From Geobacter sp. (lineage in GTDB: Bacteria > Desulfobacterota > Desulfuromonadia > Geobacterales > DSM-12255): a DNA stretch of 64,000 bases. Below are positions 39,069 through 48,762 of this stretch, piece after piece. The stretch lies in the NCBI GenBank assembly GCA_009684525.1, contig WKKR01000002.1:124001-188000 (forward strand), read 5' to 3'. Within the stretch, counting starts at the first letter, position 1. Every line of letters starts with the position of its first letter. Made by a program: the position numbers and the translations under genes. The notes beneath the pieces are model-generated. The model saw only the letters and a program-made list of their open reading frames with translations. It made no database searches and was not told the origin of the DNA.

Positions 39069-40052
39069 TTAGAAGTTGCCGCTTTTGAGCAGTTTTGCCA
39101 CTTCGGTGGCGTGGTAGGTGAGGATCAGGTCGGCGCCGGCCCGCTTGAAGGAGAGCATGGTCTCCATGATGACCCGTTCCTCGTCGATCCAGCCCATCTT
39201 GCCGGCGGCCTTGATCATGCTGTATTCGCCCGAGACGTTGTAGGCAGCCACCGGCAGGTTGAACTGGTTGCGCATCTCCCGGATGATGTCCAGGTAGGGG
39301 AGACCCGGCTTGACCATGATGATGTCGGCCCCCTCTTCCACGTCCATCTGCGCCTCGCGGATCGCCTCCAGCCGGTTGCCGGGGTCCATCTGGTAGGAGC
39401 GGCGGTCGCCGAACTGGGGGGTGGACTCGGCTGCCTCGCGGAACGGGCCGTAGTAGCCCGAGGCGTATTTCACCGCGTAGCTCATGAGCGGGATATGGGT
39501 GAAGCCGTTATTGTCCAGGATCTCGCGGATGGCCATGACCCGGCCGTCCATCATGTCCGACGGGGCGACCATGTCGGCGCCGGCCCTGGCATGGGAAAGG
39601 GCCTCCTGGGCCAGGAGTTCCAGGGTGGCGTCGTTGTCGACGTCGCCGTCCTTGATGATCCCGCAGTGGCCATGGTCGGTATATTCGCACATGCAGACGT
39701 CGGTGATGACCACCAGGCCAGGCACCTGCTTTTTCAGCGCACGGATCGTCTCCTGGATGATGCCGTGCTCGGCATAGGCATCGCTTCCCACTGCATCCTT
39801 GGTCTCGGGGATGCCGAACAGGATCACCGCCGGGACTCCCAGCTCATAGGCCTGTTGAGCCTCCTCCACGATATATTCGATGGACTGCTGGTAGATGCCG
39901 GGCATGGAAGAGATTTCCTTCCTGATCCCCGTGCCGAAGGCGGAGAACATGGGATAGATCAGGTCGTTTGCAGACAGGGTAGTTTCCCTGACCATCCGGC
40001 GGAAGACCTCTTTGCCCCTGATGCGGCGGGCACGGAACGTGGGGTAGAACAT
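39069..40052 (-). CDS. hemB: delta-aminolevulinic acid dehydratase (porphobilinogen synthase)
   Basis: A 327-residue enzyme condensing two ALA molecules to porphobilinogen. The cysteine-rich metal site [14 protein letters not shown] indicates a zinc-dependent type. The two active-site lysines are in [16 protein letters not shown] and [11 protein letters not shown]. It is the last gene of the minus-strand tetrapyrrole operon, 17 bp after the cobA/hemD fusion. Confidence 0.97.
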   Translation of the reverse strand: MFYPTFRARRIRGKEVFRRMVRETTLSANDLIYPMFSAFGTGIRKEISSMPGIYQQSIEYIVEEAQQAYELGVPAVILFGIPETKDAVGSDAYAEHGIIQETIRALKKQVPGLVVITDVCMCEYTDHGHCGIIKDGDVDNDATLELLAQEALSHARAGADMVAPSDMMDGRVMAIREILDNNGFTHIPLMSYAVKYASGYYGPFREAAESTPQFGDRRSYQMDPGNRLEAIREAQMDVEEGADIIMVKPGLPYLDIIREMRNQFNLPVAAYNVSGEYSMIKAAGKMGWIDEERVIMETMLSFKRAGADLILTYHATEVAKLLKSGNF

Positions 40053-40069
40053 GGAACTCTCCTCTTACG

Positions 40070-41611
40070 TCATGAAGTCACATTGAAGTATCGTACAATT
40101 TCTTGGGTCATTGCCGCAAGGGTATATTCTGCGGGCTCGATAGAGACGTCCAGCCCCAGTTCCCGGCAGGTTCTGGCGGTTATCGGGCCGATGGCGGCGA
40201 TGGTTACCCCTTCCAGGAGGTGGAGAAAGCGGTTTTCACCCAGCAGGCGTGCGAGATTGTCCACGGTGGAGGAGGAGGTGAAGGTGGCGCAGTGAATGCG
40301 GCGCTCTTCCAGGGCCTGGATCACCCCGGCCGGCACGGCATCCGGGAGGACATTGCAATATGTCACCGGCGCGACCACCTCGGCGCCCAGCACACCAAGG
40401 CCAGCGGGAATGACATCGCGCGCCCGGTCGGCCTTGGGGTAGAGGATCCGCTTTCCTGCCGGGTTCAGTTCGGCAAAGGCCGCCACCACCCCTTCTGCCT
40501 TGTAGCTGGCAGGGACCAGGTCCGCCCGTATGCCGTAAGGGGCAAGGGCTGCGGCCGTCCTGGGGCCGACGGCACAGACCCGGCAGGGGCCGAGCGCCCG
40601 GCTGTCGCGTCCCAGCTCGTGAAGTCGGGTAAAGAAGGCCTGTACCGCATTGTATGAGGTGAAGACGACCCAGGCAAAGGCATGCAGCTCGCCAATGGCC
40701 CTGTCCAGCTCAGTCGGGTCCTCGGGCGGAACGATCCGGATGGTGGGGCATTCCCAGACCGAGGCACCCAGATCCTCCAGCATGGTGCTGAATTCGCCGG
40801 CCTGATCGGCGGAGCGGGTGACCAGCATCCCCTTGCCGAACAGCGGCCGGTTGTCGAACCAGCGGAGTTTCTCCCTGAGCCTGACCACCTCGCCGACCAC
40901 GGTGATCGCCGGGGCCTTGAAGCCGGCCTTGCGGGCACTTTCGGCAATGTCGGCCAGGGTGCCGGTCAGAACCTGCTGCTCCGGCCGGGTCCCCCAGCGG
41001 ACCAGCGCCACCGGCGTTTCCGGTCCCCTGCCGTGCGCCATGAGGTTCGCGGTTATCTGCGGCAGGTTTTTCACCCCCATGTAGAAGACCACAGTGCCGC
41101 TCCCCAGCGACAACCGGTCCCAGTCGATCTCGCTGGTATCCTTGTCCGGGTGCTCGTGGCCGGTGACAAAGGCGACGGAGGTGGTGACGTGACGGTGGGT
41201 GAGCGGGATGCCGGCATAGGCTGCCGCGCCGATGCCGGCGGTGACGCCGGGGACGATCTCGAAGGGAATGCCGGCCACCACCAGCGCCTCGCATTCCTCG
41301 CCGCCGCGGCCGAAGACGAACGGATCTCCCCCCTTGAGGCGTGCCACGACCTTGCCGCCGAGGGCGAGGCTGACCAGCAGCTCGTTGATCTGGGCCTGTT
41401 CGCGGTTGTGGGCACCTCCCACCTTGCCGGCATAGATCAGTTCGGCATCGGGGCGGGCATGGGCCAGGAGGCGGTCGTTGGCCAGGTAGTCGTAGAGCAC
41501 CACATCGGCCAGCTCAAGGCACTGCCGGCCGCGGACCGTAATCAGGCCGGGATCGCCGGGGCCGGCGCCGATCAGGTAGACATAGCCGTTTTTGCGGGTG
41601 ATTTCTGTCAT
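40070..41611 (-). CDS. cobA-hemD: fused uroporphyrinogen-III C-methyltransferase / uroporphyrinogen-III synthase
   Basis: A 513-residue bifunctional protein. The N-terminal half (about 1-250) is a SUMT: VYLIGAGPGDPGLIT, RLKGGDPFVFGRGGEE, PGVTAGIGAAAYAGIPLTHR (split here as GIGAAAYAGIPLTHR) and VFYMGVKNLP. The C-terminal half is HemD, which cyclises hydroxymethylbilane: LVTRSADQAGEFS, VFTSYNAVQAFF, YPKADRARDVI and TFTSSSTVDNLARLL. The fusion places the branch point to siroheme/cobalamin and the precursor of heme on one chain. ATG at 41611 is used; a TTG at 41638 is possible, and neither has a strong ribosome site. Confidence 0.95.
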   Translation of the reverse strand: MTEITRKNGYVYLIGAGPGDPGLITVRGRQCLELADVVLYDYLANDRLLAHARPDAELIYAGKVGGAHNREQAQINELLVSLALGGKVVARLKGGDPFVFGRGGEECEALVVAGIPFEIVPGVTAGIGAAAYAGIPLTHRHVTTSVAFVTGHEHPDKDTSEIDWDRLSLGSGTVVFYMGVKNLPQITANLMAHGRGPETPVALVRWGTRPEQQVLTGTLADIAESARKAGFKAPAITVVGEVVRLREKLRWFDNRPLFGKGMLVTRSADQAGEFSTMLEDLGASVWECPTIRIVPPEDPTELDRAIGELHAFAWVVFTSYNAVQAFFTRLHELGRDSRALGPCRVCAVGPRTAAALAPYGIRADLVPASYKAEGVVAAFAELNPAGKRILYPKADRARDVIPAGLGVLGAEVVAPVTYCNVLPDAVPAGVIQALEERRIHCATFTSSSTVDNLARLLGENRFLHLLEGVTIAAIGPITARTCRELGLDVSIEPAEYTLAAMTQEIVRYFNVTS

Positions 41612-41637
41612 AGGGTGCTGCCAATCCCGGAATGGCA

Positions 41638-41681
41638 AAAGGCTAAGGGCACAAGGAGCTACCTTATTACCTTTAGCCTTT
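41638..41681. repeat. inverted repeat between hemC and cobA/hemD
   Basis: AAAGGCTAA at 41638-41646 pairs with TTAGCCTTT at 41673-41681; GG/CC pairs extend it with one bulged base. It lies in the 100-bp gap inside the operon. It could be an mRNA processing hairpin or partial terminator; no long T-run follows on the minus strand. Confidence 0.45.
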
Positions 41682-41714
41682 GCGAGCCGTTGAACCTACT
41701 GTCGCGGGAGAGAA

Positions 41715-42671
41715 CTAGACCGGGATCTCTTTTTCCCGGGATACCTCGCGCTGGTATACCTCTTTCAGGATATCGGCGCCGCCGGCCTTGAGCAGCCGCT
41801 CGGCAAGCTGGACCCCGAGCTTCTCGCAGTCGGTTGCCGGACCGGTGATGGAGTCCTTGAGGGAGGTCTTGCCATCCACCGAGGCGATGAAGCCGGTCAG
41901 TTTGAGCTGGTCGCCGGTGACTTCGCCGAAAGCGGCGATGGGGACCTGGCAACCACCCTCGCAGCGCCAGAGGAGAGCACGTTCGGCCCGTACCGCATGG
42001 CTGGTGTCGGGGTGGTTGAAGAAGGCGATGGTCTCCCTCACCTTCTCGTCGTCGAGGCGGCATTCGAGCCCCAGCGCCCCCTGGCCGATGGCGGGGAGAG
42101 AGAGGTCCGGAGAAAGGTATTCGACGATGCGATCGGCAAAGCCGAGCCGCTTCAGGCCGGCTGCGGCAAGGATGACCGCGTCGAGCCCCTCTGTTTCCAG
42201 CTTTTTCATGCGGGTTTCCACGTTGCCGCGGATGATCACCATCTCCATGTCGGGCCGGACCTTGAGGAGCTGGGCCTGGCGGCGGAGTGCCGAGGTGCCG
42301 ATCCGCGCCCCCTGGCGCAGGTTGGCAAAGGTAGTCCCATTGGAGATGACCGCGTCGCGCGGATCTTCCCGTTCGGTGATGCAGACCAGGCCGAGCCCTT
42401 CGGGGAATTCGGTCGGGACGTCCTTCATGCTGTGCACGGCAATGTCGATCTCGCCGCGCAGCATGGCCTCCTCGATCTCCTTGACGAACAGCCCCTTGCC
42501 CCCTACCTGTGCCAGCGGCACATCGAGGATCTTGTCGCCGATGGTCTTGATCTTTACCAGGGAGACTTCCATGCCCGGATAGCGCTTTTCCAGCTCGCTC
42601 TTGACCCAGTTGGCCTGCCAGAGAGCCAGCTGGCTGGCCCGGGTCCCTATTCTCAACTGCTTCAATGCCAT
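41715..42671 (-). CDS. hemC: hydroxymethylbilane synthase (porphobilinogen deaminase)
   Basis: A 318-residue enzyme polymerising four porphobilinogens. It starts with RIGTRASQLALWQ and contains HSMKDVPTEFPEGL, IGTSALRRQAQLL and the dipyrromethane-anchoring Cys in EGGCQVPIAA. AAAGGAG precedes the ATG at 42671, which is preferred to an upstream in-frame start at 42692. Third gene of the tetrapyrrole cluster. Confidence 0.97.
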   Translation of the reverse strand: MALKQLRIGTRASQLALWQANWVKSELEKRYPGMEVSLVKIKTIGDKILDVPLAQVGGKGLFVKEIEEAMLRGEIDIAVHSMKDVPTEFPEGLGLVCITEREDPRDAVISNGTTFANLRQGARIGTSALRRQAQLLKVRPDMEMVIIRGNVETRMKKLETEGLDAVILAAAGLKRLGFADRIVEYLSPDLSLPAIGQGALGLECRLDDEKVRETIAFFNHPDTSHAVRAERALLWRCEGGCQVPIAAFGEVTGDQLKLTGFIASVDGKTSLKDSITGPATDCEKLGVQLAERLLKAGGADILKEVYQREVSREKEIPV

Positions 42672-42782
42672 GTTCAATCTCCTTTGAAACAAACGATAGT
42701 GCGGTAACGTCCCGGCAGGACAGGTTCGACCGGACGGAGCCGGTGCTCTCTCATCCCTTGCCGGCCGGGGATCGGCGAAAAA

Positions 42783-44087
42783 TCAGTCATCCAGGTCCTG
42801 CAGGTCCCCCGGCTCGGGCTCGCCGGTCTGCAGCTCGAACAGCGCTCGCAGCGCATCCACGTAGAGGTCGACGCGCCCCCCCTGCCCTGCCTGCTTCAAC
42901 AGTGAGGTGGGAGGATGGAGCAGCTTGTTCATGATGGCCGAGGTGCAAGCCTCAAGCCGCTTCTGCCCCTCCGGGGTCAGGTCCTTCCAGTTGGCGAGGG
43001 TCTTTTCCAGCTCGGCCTTGCGGATCTCGTCGAACTTGGCGCGCAGGGCGACGATGGTCGGGGTGACCTCCAGGGAGGAGAGCCACTTGAAGAACTGGCC
43101 GATCTCCTGGTCGACGATCTCCTCCGCCTTTTTCGCCTCGGCGGCCCGTTGCTGCAGGTTGGCGGTCACAACCTCCTGCAGGTCGTCGACGGTGTAGAGG
43201 TAGACGTTCTCCACGTCGTTGACCTTGGGGTCGATGTCCCGCGGCACGGCAATGTCGATGAAAAACATCGGCCTTAGCTTTCTGCGCCGCATCACCTCCT
43301 CCAGGTCCTTGGGCCCGATGATGCAGTGGGGGGCTCCGGTGGAGGAGAGGATGATGTCGGCCTTGTGCAGGTAGTCGAAGAGGTCGTCGAACTGTACTGC
43401 GCGACCGCCGAATTCCTCGGCCAGCCGCTCGGCCCGCTCGAAGGTCCGGTTGGTGACCATGACGCCGCGGACGCCGTTGTTCAGGAAGTGTTTTGCCGCC
43501 AGCTCGCACATCTCGCCGGCACCGATCAGCATGACGGTCTTGTCCGAGAGGTCGTCGAAGATCTTTCTGGCCAGCTCCACGGCGGCAAAGGCGACGGAGA
43601 CCGCCGATGAGGCGATCCTGGTCTCGGTGCGGACCCGTTTCGCAACGGAGAACGCCTTGTGCAGGAAGCGGTTGAGGATGATCCCGGACGATTTGAATTC
43701 GGCGGCATAGCCGTAGGCGGTCTTGATCTGGCCGAGGATCTGCGGTTCGCCCACCACCATGGAATCGAGGCTGGAGGCGACGCGAAAGACGTGGCGGATG
43801 GCTGCCTCGCCGTGATGACTGTAGAGGTGGGAATCCAGCGTGTCCAGGGAGAGCTTGTGGTAGTCGGCAAGGAACCGTTTGATCCTGGCAATGCCGCCGG
43901 CGATGTCGTGGGTTGTGGCGTAGATCTCCACCCGGTTGCAGGTGGAGACGATGATAGCTTCGGTAATGTCGGGGATCGCCACCAGAGCTGCCAGCGGCTT
44001 CTCCATGTTTGTGGGGGCAAACGCCACCTTTTCCCTGATGTCAACGGAAGCTGTCTTGTGCGACAGTCCCACAACGATAATGTTCAT
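42783..44087 (-). CDS. hemA: glutamyl-tRNA reductase
   Basis: A 434-residue enzyme making glutamate-1-semialdehyde, the first committed step of the C5 tetrapyrrole route. The nucleophile is Cys50 in [37 protein letters not shown] and the NADPH site [14 protein letters not shown] are all present. The C-terminal dimerisation helices are intact. It lies between ccsB and hemC on the minus strand with a 114-bp gap to ccsB. Confidence 0.98.
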   Translation of the reverse strand: MNIIVVGLSHKTASVDIREKVAFAPTNMEKPLAALVAIPDITEAIIVSTCNRVEIYATTHDIAGGIARIKRFLADYHKLSLDTLDSHLYSHHGEAAIRHVFRVASSLDSMVVGEPQILGQIKTAYGYAAEFKSSGIILNRFLHKAFSVAKRVRTETRIASSAVSVAFAAVELARKIFDDLSDKTVMLIGAGEMCELAAKHFLNNGVRGVMVTNRTFERAERLAEEFGGRAVQFDDLFDYLHKADIILSSTGAPHCIIGPKDLEEVMRRRKLRPMFFIDIAVPRDIDPKVNDVENVYLYTVDDLQEVVTANLQQRAAEAKKAEEIVDQEIGQFFKWLSSLEVTPTIVALRAKFDEIRKAELEKTLANWKDLTPEGQKRLEACTSAIMNKLLHPPTSLLKQAGQGGRVDLYVDALRALFELQTGEPEPGDLQDLDD

Positions 44088-44201
44088 TCGCCAAAAACCT
44101 CTGTCTCAACGGAGTAGCAATCAAGCACGTGCAATATGGGTAGTGTCGATCTGTATTCGCCCGTCATCAAACAACCTCCCGGCGGAATGCGGTACTCCGC
44201 C

Positions 44202-45017
44202 TCATTTGTAGCTGTGCAGCCCTGTCAGCAGGAGGTTGACTCCGAGGAACGTGAAGAGCATCACGAAAAATCCGGCAATGGCGAGGATGGCAGCCTTGCG
44301 TCCCCGCCAGCCGGTGGTCAGCCGGCCGTGCAGCAGCGCCGCATAGACGAACCAGGTGATGAGCGACCAAGTCTCCTTCGGATCCCAGCTCCAGTAGGTT
44401 CCCCAGGCGGTTTCGGCCCAGATTGCTCCGGAAATGATGGCAAAGGTGAGGAGCGGAAACCCGAAGGTGAGGCTCCGATAGTTGATGTCGTCCAACTTGT
44501 CCAGGGAGGGCAGCTTCTGGTACATGGCGCCCAGCTTCTTCTGCTTCAGGAAGCGTTCCTGGATCAGGTACATGATGCCTGCGCCAAAGGCGATGGTGAA
44601 GTTTGCATAGCCCAGAAAGGCGACCACGGTGTGGATCACCAGCCAGTTGCTCTTCAACGCCGGGTTGAGCGGGTTGATGGACATGGGGAAGAGCATTGAG
44701 GCTACCATCAGCAGCAGCGCAATGGGCGTCACGAACGACCCGAGAATGGAAATCCGGTATTTCCGGTCGAAGATGATGAAGACGCCGACAATGGTCAGGC
44801 TGAAAAAGGAGAGCGACTCGTGGAGATTGGTAATGGGGGTGCGCCCTGCCTCGAAGTAGCGGGCCAGGGTAAAGGCTGCATGGACGAGAAAGCCGGCAAA
44901 GACGATCCAGCGCGCGGCACTGCCGAGCTGGGGTCTGGGCTTGACCAGGTAGGCAAGATAGGCGATGGTGCCCAGGAGGTAAATGCCCAGGGTGCCGAAG
45001 TAGAGTAAGCCGTTCAT
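44202..45017 (-). CDS. ccsB: c-type cytochrome biogenesis protein CcsB (ResC/CcsA family)
   Basis: A 271-residue integral membrane protein with about eight helices, part of the system II heme-handling machinery for cytochrome c maturation. The tryptophan-rich WWD-type motif WGTYWSWDPKETWSLITW is present, with NLHESLSFFS and conserved His residues (VIHTVVAFLGY, ALLHGRL) for heme. Its ATG overlaps the sirC stop by 4 bp, coupling siroheme synthesis and cytochrome maturation genes. System II fits a cytochrome-rich host. Confidence 0.92.
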   Translation of the reverse strand: MNGLLYFGTLGIYLLGTIAYLAYLVKPRPQLGSAARWIVFAGFLVHAAFTLARYFEAGRTPITNLHESLSFFSLTIVGVFIIFDRKYRISILGSFVTPIALLLMVASMLFPMSINPLNPALKSNWLVIHTVVAFLGYANFTIAFGAGIMYLIQERFLKQKKLGAMYQKLPSLDKLDDINYRSLTFGFPLLTFAIISGAIWAETAWGTYWSWDPKETWSLITWFVYAALLHGRLTTGWRGRKAAILAIAGFFVMLFTFLGVNLLLTGLHSYK

Positions 45018-45688
45018 GGAGAATCCTCTTTTCGCAGGTCCAGTTCAGTCAGTGAATACCCGGTGCCGCATTGCCCCCGCAGGAGGTCGTCGATCTCGGC
45101 AAACGAGCCTGTTCTGAAAAGTTTCGGGAGGTCGCTGGCGGCCAGAGCGCTTAAAATCTGCTTATTGTATGCGCGGTTACCGCACTGAGTCAATAGCTTT
45201 TCGCGGATGGCTCCCAGGAGACGGGCGGTCAGGGCATACTCGCGACCGAAGCCGGTGGCGAGCTGTCTTCGCAGGCGCCGTGCAAGCGCCGGAGCTTCCC
45301 CGTCCGTGGTTATGGCAATGGCGATACTGCCCCGGCGGACCACGGCGGGAGAGTGAAACGAGCCTGATGCCGGCGCATCGACGACATTTACCAGGATGCC
45401 CGCGGATGCCGCTTCGTTGCGGACCGTCTGATTGAGCTCCGGGCTGTCCGTTGCCGCATAGACCAGGAAGGCGCCGGCCAGGTCTCCTGCCCGGTATTCT
45501 CGGGCCTGGTGGGCGAGCCATCCCCTTTTTTCCAGTCGGCGCAGTCCGGCAGAGAGCTGCAGAGCGATCACGACCACTTGGGCGCCGCAACGGATGAGCC
45601 CCGGACACTTGCGGGCGGCAACCCTGCCCCCTCCCACCATGACGACCCTTTTTCCCTGCACGTCCAGTGCTATCGGCAGGTGAGGCAT
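45014..45688 (-). CDS. sirC: precorrin-2 dehydrogenase / sirohydrochlorin ferrochelatase
   Basis: A 224-residue protein matching the N-terminal half of CysG. It has the NAD site [47 protein letters not shown] and [16 protein letters not shown]. Together with the SUMT half of the downstream cobA/hemD fusion it would give siroheme. Start at 45688 follows the family N-terminus ([12 protein letters not shown]); ribosome site is weak. Whether it also chelates iron, as CysG does, cannot be told. Confidence 0.9.
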   Translation of the reverse strand: MPHLPIALDVQGKRVVMVGGGRVAARKCPGLIRCGAQVVVIALQLSAGLRRLEKRGWLAHQAREYRAGDLAGAFLVYAATDSPELNQTVRNEAASAGILVNVVDAPASGSFHSPAVVRRGSIAIAITTDGEAPALARRLRRQLATGFGREYALTARLLGAIREKLLTQCGNRAYNKQILSALAASDLPKLFRTGSFAEIDDLLRGQCGTGYSLTELDLRKEDSP

Positions 45689-45733
45689 GTCGTAGATACC
45701 GTCCTTACGCTGGTGTTCAACCGTGAAAATGAG

Positions 45734-45742
45734 ACTATAACA
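45734..45742 (-). promoter_or_regulatory. candidate extended -10 promoter for the sirC-ccsB-hem operon
   Basis: The minus strand reads TGTTATAGT, an extended -10 element (TGnTATAAT-like), about 45 bp before the sirC start. No good -35 is present, as is common for extended -10 promoters. Confidence 0.45.
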
Positions 45743-45812
45743 TGTCCCGCCGCAATTGCATATTGTCAGTCGGTTAAGAGGTCCCGCTGCAGCCTCTCGC
45801 GCGGTTTTCACC

Positions 45813-45840
45813 TTGATTTTTTTCTTCTCCGCGATATAGT
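45813..45840 (+). promoter_or_regulatory. candidate sigma-70 promoter of trxA
   Basis: TTGATT at 45813-45818 and TATAGT at 45835-45840 are separated by 16 bp and lie 35 bp before the trxA start, leaving a short leader with AAGGAG. Confidence 0.6.
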
Positions 45841-45874
45841 GATTCCCAAACACAATCATACCAAGGAGAAGTAT

Positions 45875-46204
45875 ATGGCTAGCGAAATGGTCAAAACCTT
45901 TACCGATGCAAACTTCGATACCGACGTGCTGCAGAGCACCGTTCCCGTCCTTGTCGATTTCTGGGCCACCTGGTGCGCGCCCTGCAAGGCGATAGCCCCG
46001 GTTGTCGACTCCATCGCCGACGAGTATGCCGGCAAGGTTGCGGTCGGCAAGGTCAATGTGGACGACAATCCCGCCACTCCCGGCAAATACGGCGTCCGCG
46101 GCATCCCCACCATCATCCTCTTCAAGGAGGGGAAGGTGGTCGACCAGGTTGTGGGAGCCGTGCCCAAGGCACAGCTCGAAGCCTTGATAAAGAAGGCCCT
46201 GTAA
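45875..46204 (+). CDS. trxA: thioredoxin
   Basis: A 109-residue cytoplasmic thioredoxin. The active site reads WATWCAPCK, with the second Cys followed by Lys; the cis-Pro loop is in RGIPTIILF. Pro in the WCxPC position is Ala-Pro rather than the usual Gly-Pro (WCAPC). AAGGAG precedes the ATG at 45875. The TlpA-like gene starts 3 bp after the stop, so the two form an operon. Confidence 0.97.
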   Translation: MASEMVKTFTDANFDTDVLQSTVPVLVDFWATWCAPCKAIAPVVDSIADEYAGKVAVGKVNVDDNPATPGKYGVRGIPTIILFKEGKVVDQVVGAVPKAQLEALIKKAL

Positions 46205-46207
46205 CTG

Positions 46208-46720
46208 ATGATGCAGAGACTCATATCCATGCCGCTCGCGACAGTGCTGGTGGTGGCCATGCTGATGCTGCCGGGCCAGGCTTCGGCAATACTGCAGAAA
46301 GGCCAGCCAGCCCCTCCCTTCAAGGTGGTCAGTACCTCGGGGCAGCAGATAACAGAGGCCAATTACAAGGGCCACGTGCTCCTGATCGATTTTTTTGCCA
46401 CGTGGTGCAGCCCCTGTCGCGATTCCATCCCCCATCTGATTCGTCTGAATCAAAAATATGGCAAGCAGGGGCTGCAGATTCTGGGTGCGAGTCTCGATGA
46501 AGAGGGAGATAAGACGGTCCGCGATTTTTGTGCGGTGCAGAAGGTCAATTATCCCGTTGCCCTTGCCAACGAAGAGATGCAGACCGAATATGGACTCCGT
46601 TCGATCCCAACCCTCTACGTCATCAACAAAAAAGGGATTGTCGCAGAGAAATTCATGGGGTTCAACAGCGACATGGCAGCAAAGCTGGATCTTTTAATCA
46701 AGCAGCTGCTTGCCGAATAG
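46208..46720 (+). CDS. TlpA/ResA-like periplasmic thioredoxin-fold protein
   Basis: A 170-residue exported protein with signal peptide (ending GQASA). The redoxin domain has the active site FFATWCSPCRDSIPHL and cis-Pro in RSIPTLYVIN. Proteins of this type reduce disulfides in the periplasm, often apocytochrome c heme-binding cysteines (ResA/CcmG), which would suit the nearby ccsB; that link is inference. Co-transcribed with trxA and followed by a terminator. Confidence 0.9.
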   Translation: MMQRLISMPLATVLVVAMLMLPGQASAILQKGQPAPPFKVVSTSGQQITEANYKGHVLLIDFFATWCSPCRDSIPHLIRLNQKYGKQGLQILGASLDEEGDKTVRDFCAVQKVNYPVALANEEMQTEYGLRSIPTLYVINKKGIVAEKFMGFNSDMAAKLDLLIKQLLAE

Positions 46721-46738
46721 CGCAGTTCCCGCCGTTTC

Positions 46739-46762
46739 GGGGGGAGGAGATTCTCCCCCCCC
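46739..46762 (+). terminator. terminator of the trxA-tlpA operon
   Basis: GGGGGGAG pairs with CTCCCCCC around a six-base loop, 19 bp after the TlpA-like stop, followed by CCTATTTC. Confidence 0.7.
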
Positions 46763-46950
46763 TATTTCATGCAGTTTCCCGCCGCCAAAAGCCTCCGCTC
46801 CGAGAGTAACAAAGCCTTCCCTTGAAAGTCATGTTTTTGACGTGCCTGTTGTCAGGCTTGACGGTTTCCCTGCGATGTCAAGGTGCGCTGGAAGCCTTTA
46901 AGATGGCTTGACCGGCTTACAGCGCGCTCGTGGAGAGGTTTTGCCATTTG

Positions 46951-46966
46951 TGGCAAACAATTTGCA
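46951..46966 (+). promoter_or_regulatory. sigma-54 (RpoN) promoter for the GGDEF gene
   Basis: TGGCAAACAATTTGCA matches the -24/-12 consensus (TGGCAC-N5-TTGCA) with exact spacing of the GG and GC elements. It ends 78 bp before the GGDEF start. It is part of a TTTGCC/GGCAAA dyad. The rest of the 46763-47044 gap shows no gene or other clear signal; an enhancer-binding site would be expected farther upstream. Confidence 0.7.
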
Positions 46967-47044
46967 ACCACTAATGAGGTCCGCGCGTAGAGAGCTGCAA
47001 AATCCTCCAGATTAGGCGTATGCCGTATGAAGAGAGGGAATGCC

Positions 47045-48157
47045 ATGTCGCATGGGATAACCGAAATCGGTCAGAATGGGTCAGAATCATGCAACGCCGG
47101 GATTACTGTCAAAAATTTGCCTGATGTGGCTGCATTGGAGCAACAGCTCAAGGAAGCGAACTTCATCAGCCGATTCATGGCTGCCATCGGCTCCAGTCTC
47201 GATCCCCATGATATCTGTGCCATTGCATCGCGGCACCTATATGATTTTGCCCCCTTCAATCGCATCGTCTTCTGTCTCTCCAGCGAGTTCGGCCTTCCGT
47301 CCATTGTCATTGCCCCGGGAAAATCGGAAGATGGCCGCGACGTCCTCGTTACGGGGCCTGCAACGGCCCGTTGCAAAGGCTTCAAGATCGACGAAATGCT
47401 GCAGGGTTCCCTGTACGTTGATCCGGAAACCGGCGGTACGGGTATCCGGCTTGTGCTCCCCGAAGATTTGGGCCGGGTACAGATCGTTTTCAGTGCGATT
47501 GAACGGCAGTGCTATACGTCGTCAGTCCTGTCCGAGGTCATGGCGCATTTTGCCCGGACGCTGAAGAACGCCTTGACCCATGTGAAGGTCAAAGAGATGG
47601 CCATGAAGGACAGCCTTACCGGCCTGTTCAACCGCAGGGTCTTTGACGAATTGCTTGCCGTGGAGGTCCGTCGCAAGGAACTGCTGCCGATTTCGCTGCT
47701 CCTCATTGATCTGGACGATTTCAAGAGGGTCAATGACACCTATGGGCATCCTGCCGGGGACGAAGTGCTGGCGACAGTCGGGCGAATCCTGCGGGAGGGA
47801 ACCCGTGGCTCGGACCTGGTTGCCCGGTACGGCGGCGAGGAATTCGCGATCATGCTCCCTGCGACCACGGCAGCCACTGCATTCGAGATTGCCCAGCGCC
47901 TGCGGTCACGGCTTGCCAGCACCCTGTTCGTCTTCAATGGCCAGCACCTCAAACTGACGGCAAGCATCGGCATTTCCTACACCTCCGGGGCCAAAACCGA
48001 TTCCATCCCCCAGATAGTCAGCAGGGCGGACCAGGCGCTGTATCGAGCCAAGAAAAGCGGCAAGAACATGAGCTACATCTATACCTGCAAGTCAGTGGCC
48101 CTCAACAAAAAGCCGGAGGTCGGAGAATCGGCTTTTGCCTGGCTCAGGACTGCATAA
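47045..48157 (+). CDS. GGDEF diguanylate cyclase with GAF-like sensor
   Basis: A 370-residue soluble protein. Residues about 30-180 resemble a degenerate GAF domain (FMAAIGSSLDPHDICAIA). The GGDEF domain carries DSLTGLFNRRVFDE, DLDDFKRVNDTYGHPAGD and the active site RYGGEEFAIM, so it should make c-di-GMP from GTP. An inhibitory I-site RGSD stands five residues before GGEEF. Start at ATG 47045 has GAGAGGGA upstream; the ATG at 47027 overlaps that site. Predicted sigma-54 control. Confidence 0.92.
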   Translation: MSHGITEIGQNGSESCNAGITVKNLPDVAALEQQLKEANFISRFMAAIGSSLDPHDICAIASRHLYDFAPFNRIVFCLSSEFGLPSIVIAPGKSEDGRDVLVTGPATARCKGFKIDEMLQGSLYVDPETGGTGIRLVLPEDLGRVQIVFSAIERQCYTSSVLSEVMAHFARTLKNALTHVKVKEMAMKDSLTGLFNRRVFDELLAVEVRRKELLPISLLLIDLDDFKRVNDTYGHPAGDEVLATVGRILREGTRGSDLVARYGGEEFAIMLPATTAATAFEIAQRLRSRLASTLFVFNGQHLKLTASIGISYTSGAKTDSIPQIVSRADQALYRAKKSGKNMSYIYTCKSVALNKKPEVGESAFAWLRTA

Positions 48158-48374
48158 CGGATCTCTCTTCGCAGACTTCATATTCTCACCACCTGTCAGG
48201 TATGGCACGGCCGAACTCCGTGCGCACTGCTCCCATTTGCTATCCCTTCGTGAATATGTTGATTTTACAGGCCCTCTTTCGCAATACCTTAATACATTGT
48301 TCTAAAGAAATGCTGTCAAAGAGCCGAAATTCACAAGTAGAAGAGATTGTAGCGGCGAGGGGGTTCTGCCCAGG

Positions 48375-48635
48375 ATGGAAGACGTGACCATGTCCGAACA
48401 GGTAATTTCCTACTTCGAGGAGGAGTTCGGCACCATACTCTGCCAGCTCGAAGAAGGCAAATTCCTGGATTACAAGCAGAGAGTGCTGGTGAGCAGAAAG
48501 ATCGACGAGGCCCTTGTGCGCCTTTCCCCCTATGTCAGGAGCGAATGGCGCGCACGCCAGGTTGTGAAAAGCGGTGAGGTGCTCCGCGAGCGGCTGCTGT
48601 CGGTGCGGGACATTATCAGCAATCCTCCGCTCTGA
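48375..48635 (+). CDS. small hypothetical protein
   Basis: An 86-residue, mostly helical, charged protein without signal peptide or cysteine pairs. I do not recognise a family. It lies between the GGDEF gene and the PilT-like gene, has typical local codon use and ends at a strong terminator, which support its being real. Start could be ATG 48375 or ATG 48390. The 48158-48374 leader holds no other clear signal. Confidence 0.55.
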   Translation: MEDVTMSEQVISYFEEEFGTILCQLEEGKFLDYKQRVLVSRKIDEALVRLSPYVRSEWRARQVVKSGEVLRERLLSVRDIISNPPL

Positions 48636-48666
48636 CCGGTTTTAACGGGGTTGGTTTGTCGCGTAC

Positions 48667-48708
48667 AAGAGGCACAGTGTTCCACGCTGGTGCCTCTTTG
48701 TCTTTTTT
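48667..48708 (+). terminator. rho-independent terminator after the small hypothetical gene
   Basis: AAGAGGCAC pairs with GTGCCTCTT around a 14-base loop and is followed by TGTCTTTTTTG. It separates the small gene from the PilT-like gene. Confidence 0.85.
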
Positions 48709-48762
48709 GCAGATTGAGCACGCCAGCAGGGCCAGATTCTACGATCAGATACCGAGGTACCT

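Noticed and set aside
45689-45874. A riboswitch in the sirC/trxA intergenic region
   Set aside because: The stretch is explained by two divergent promoters; no cobalamin or other riboswitch core was seen.
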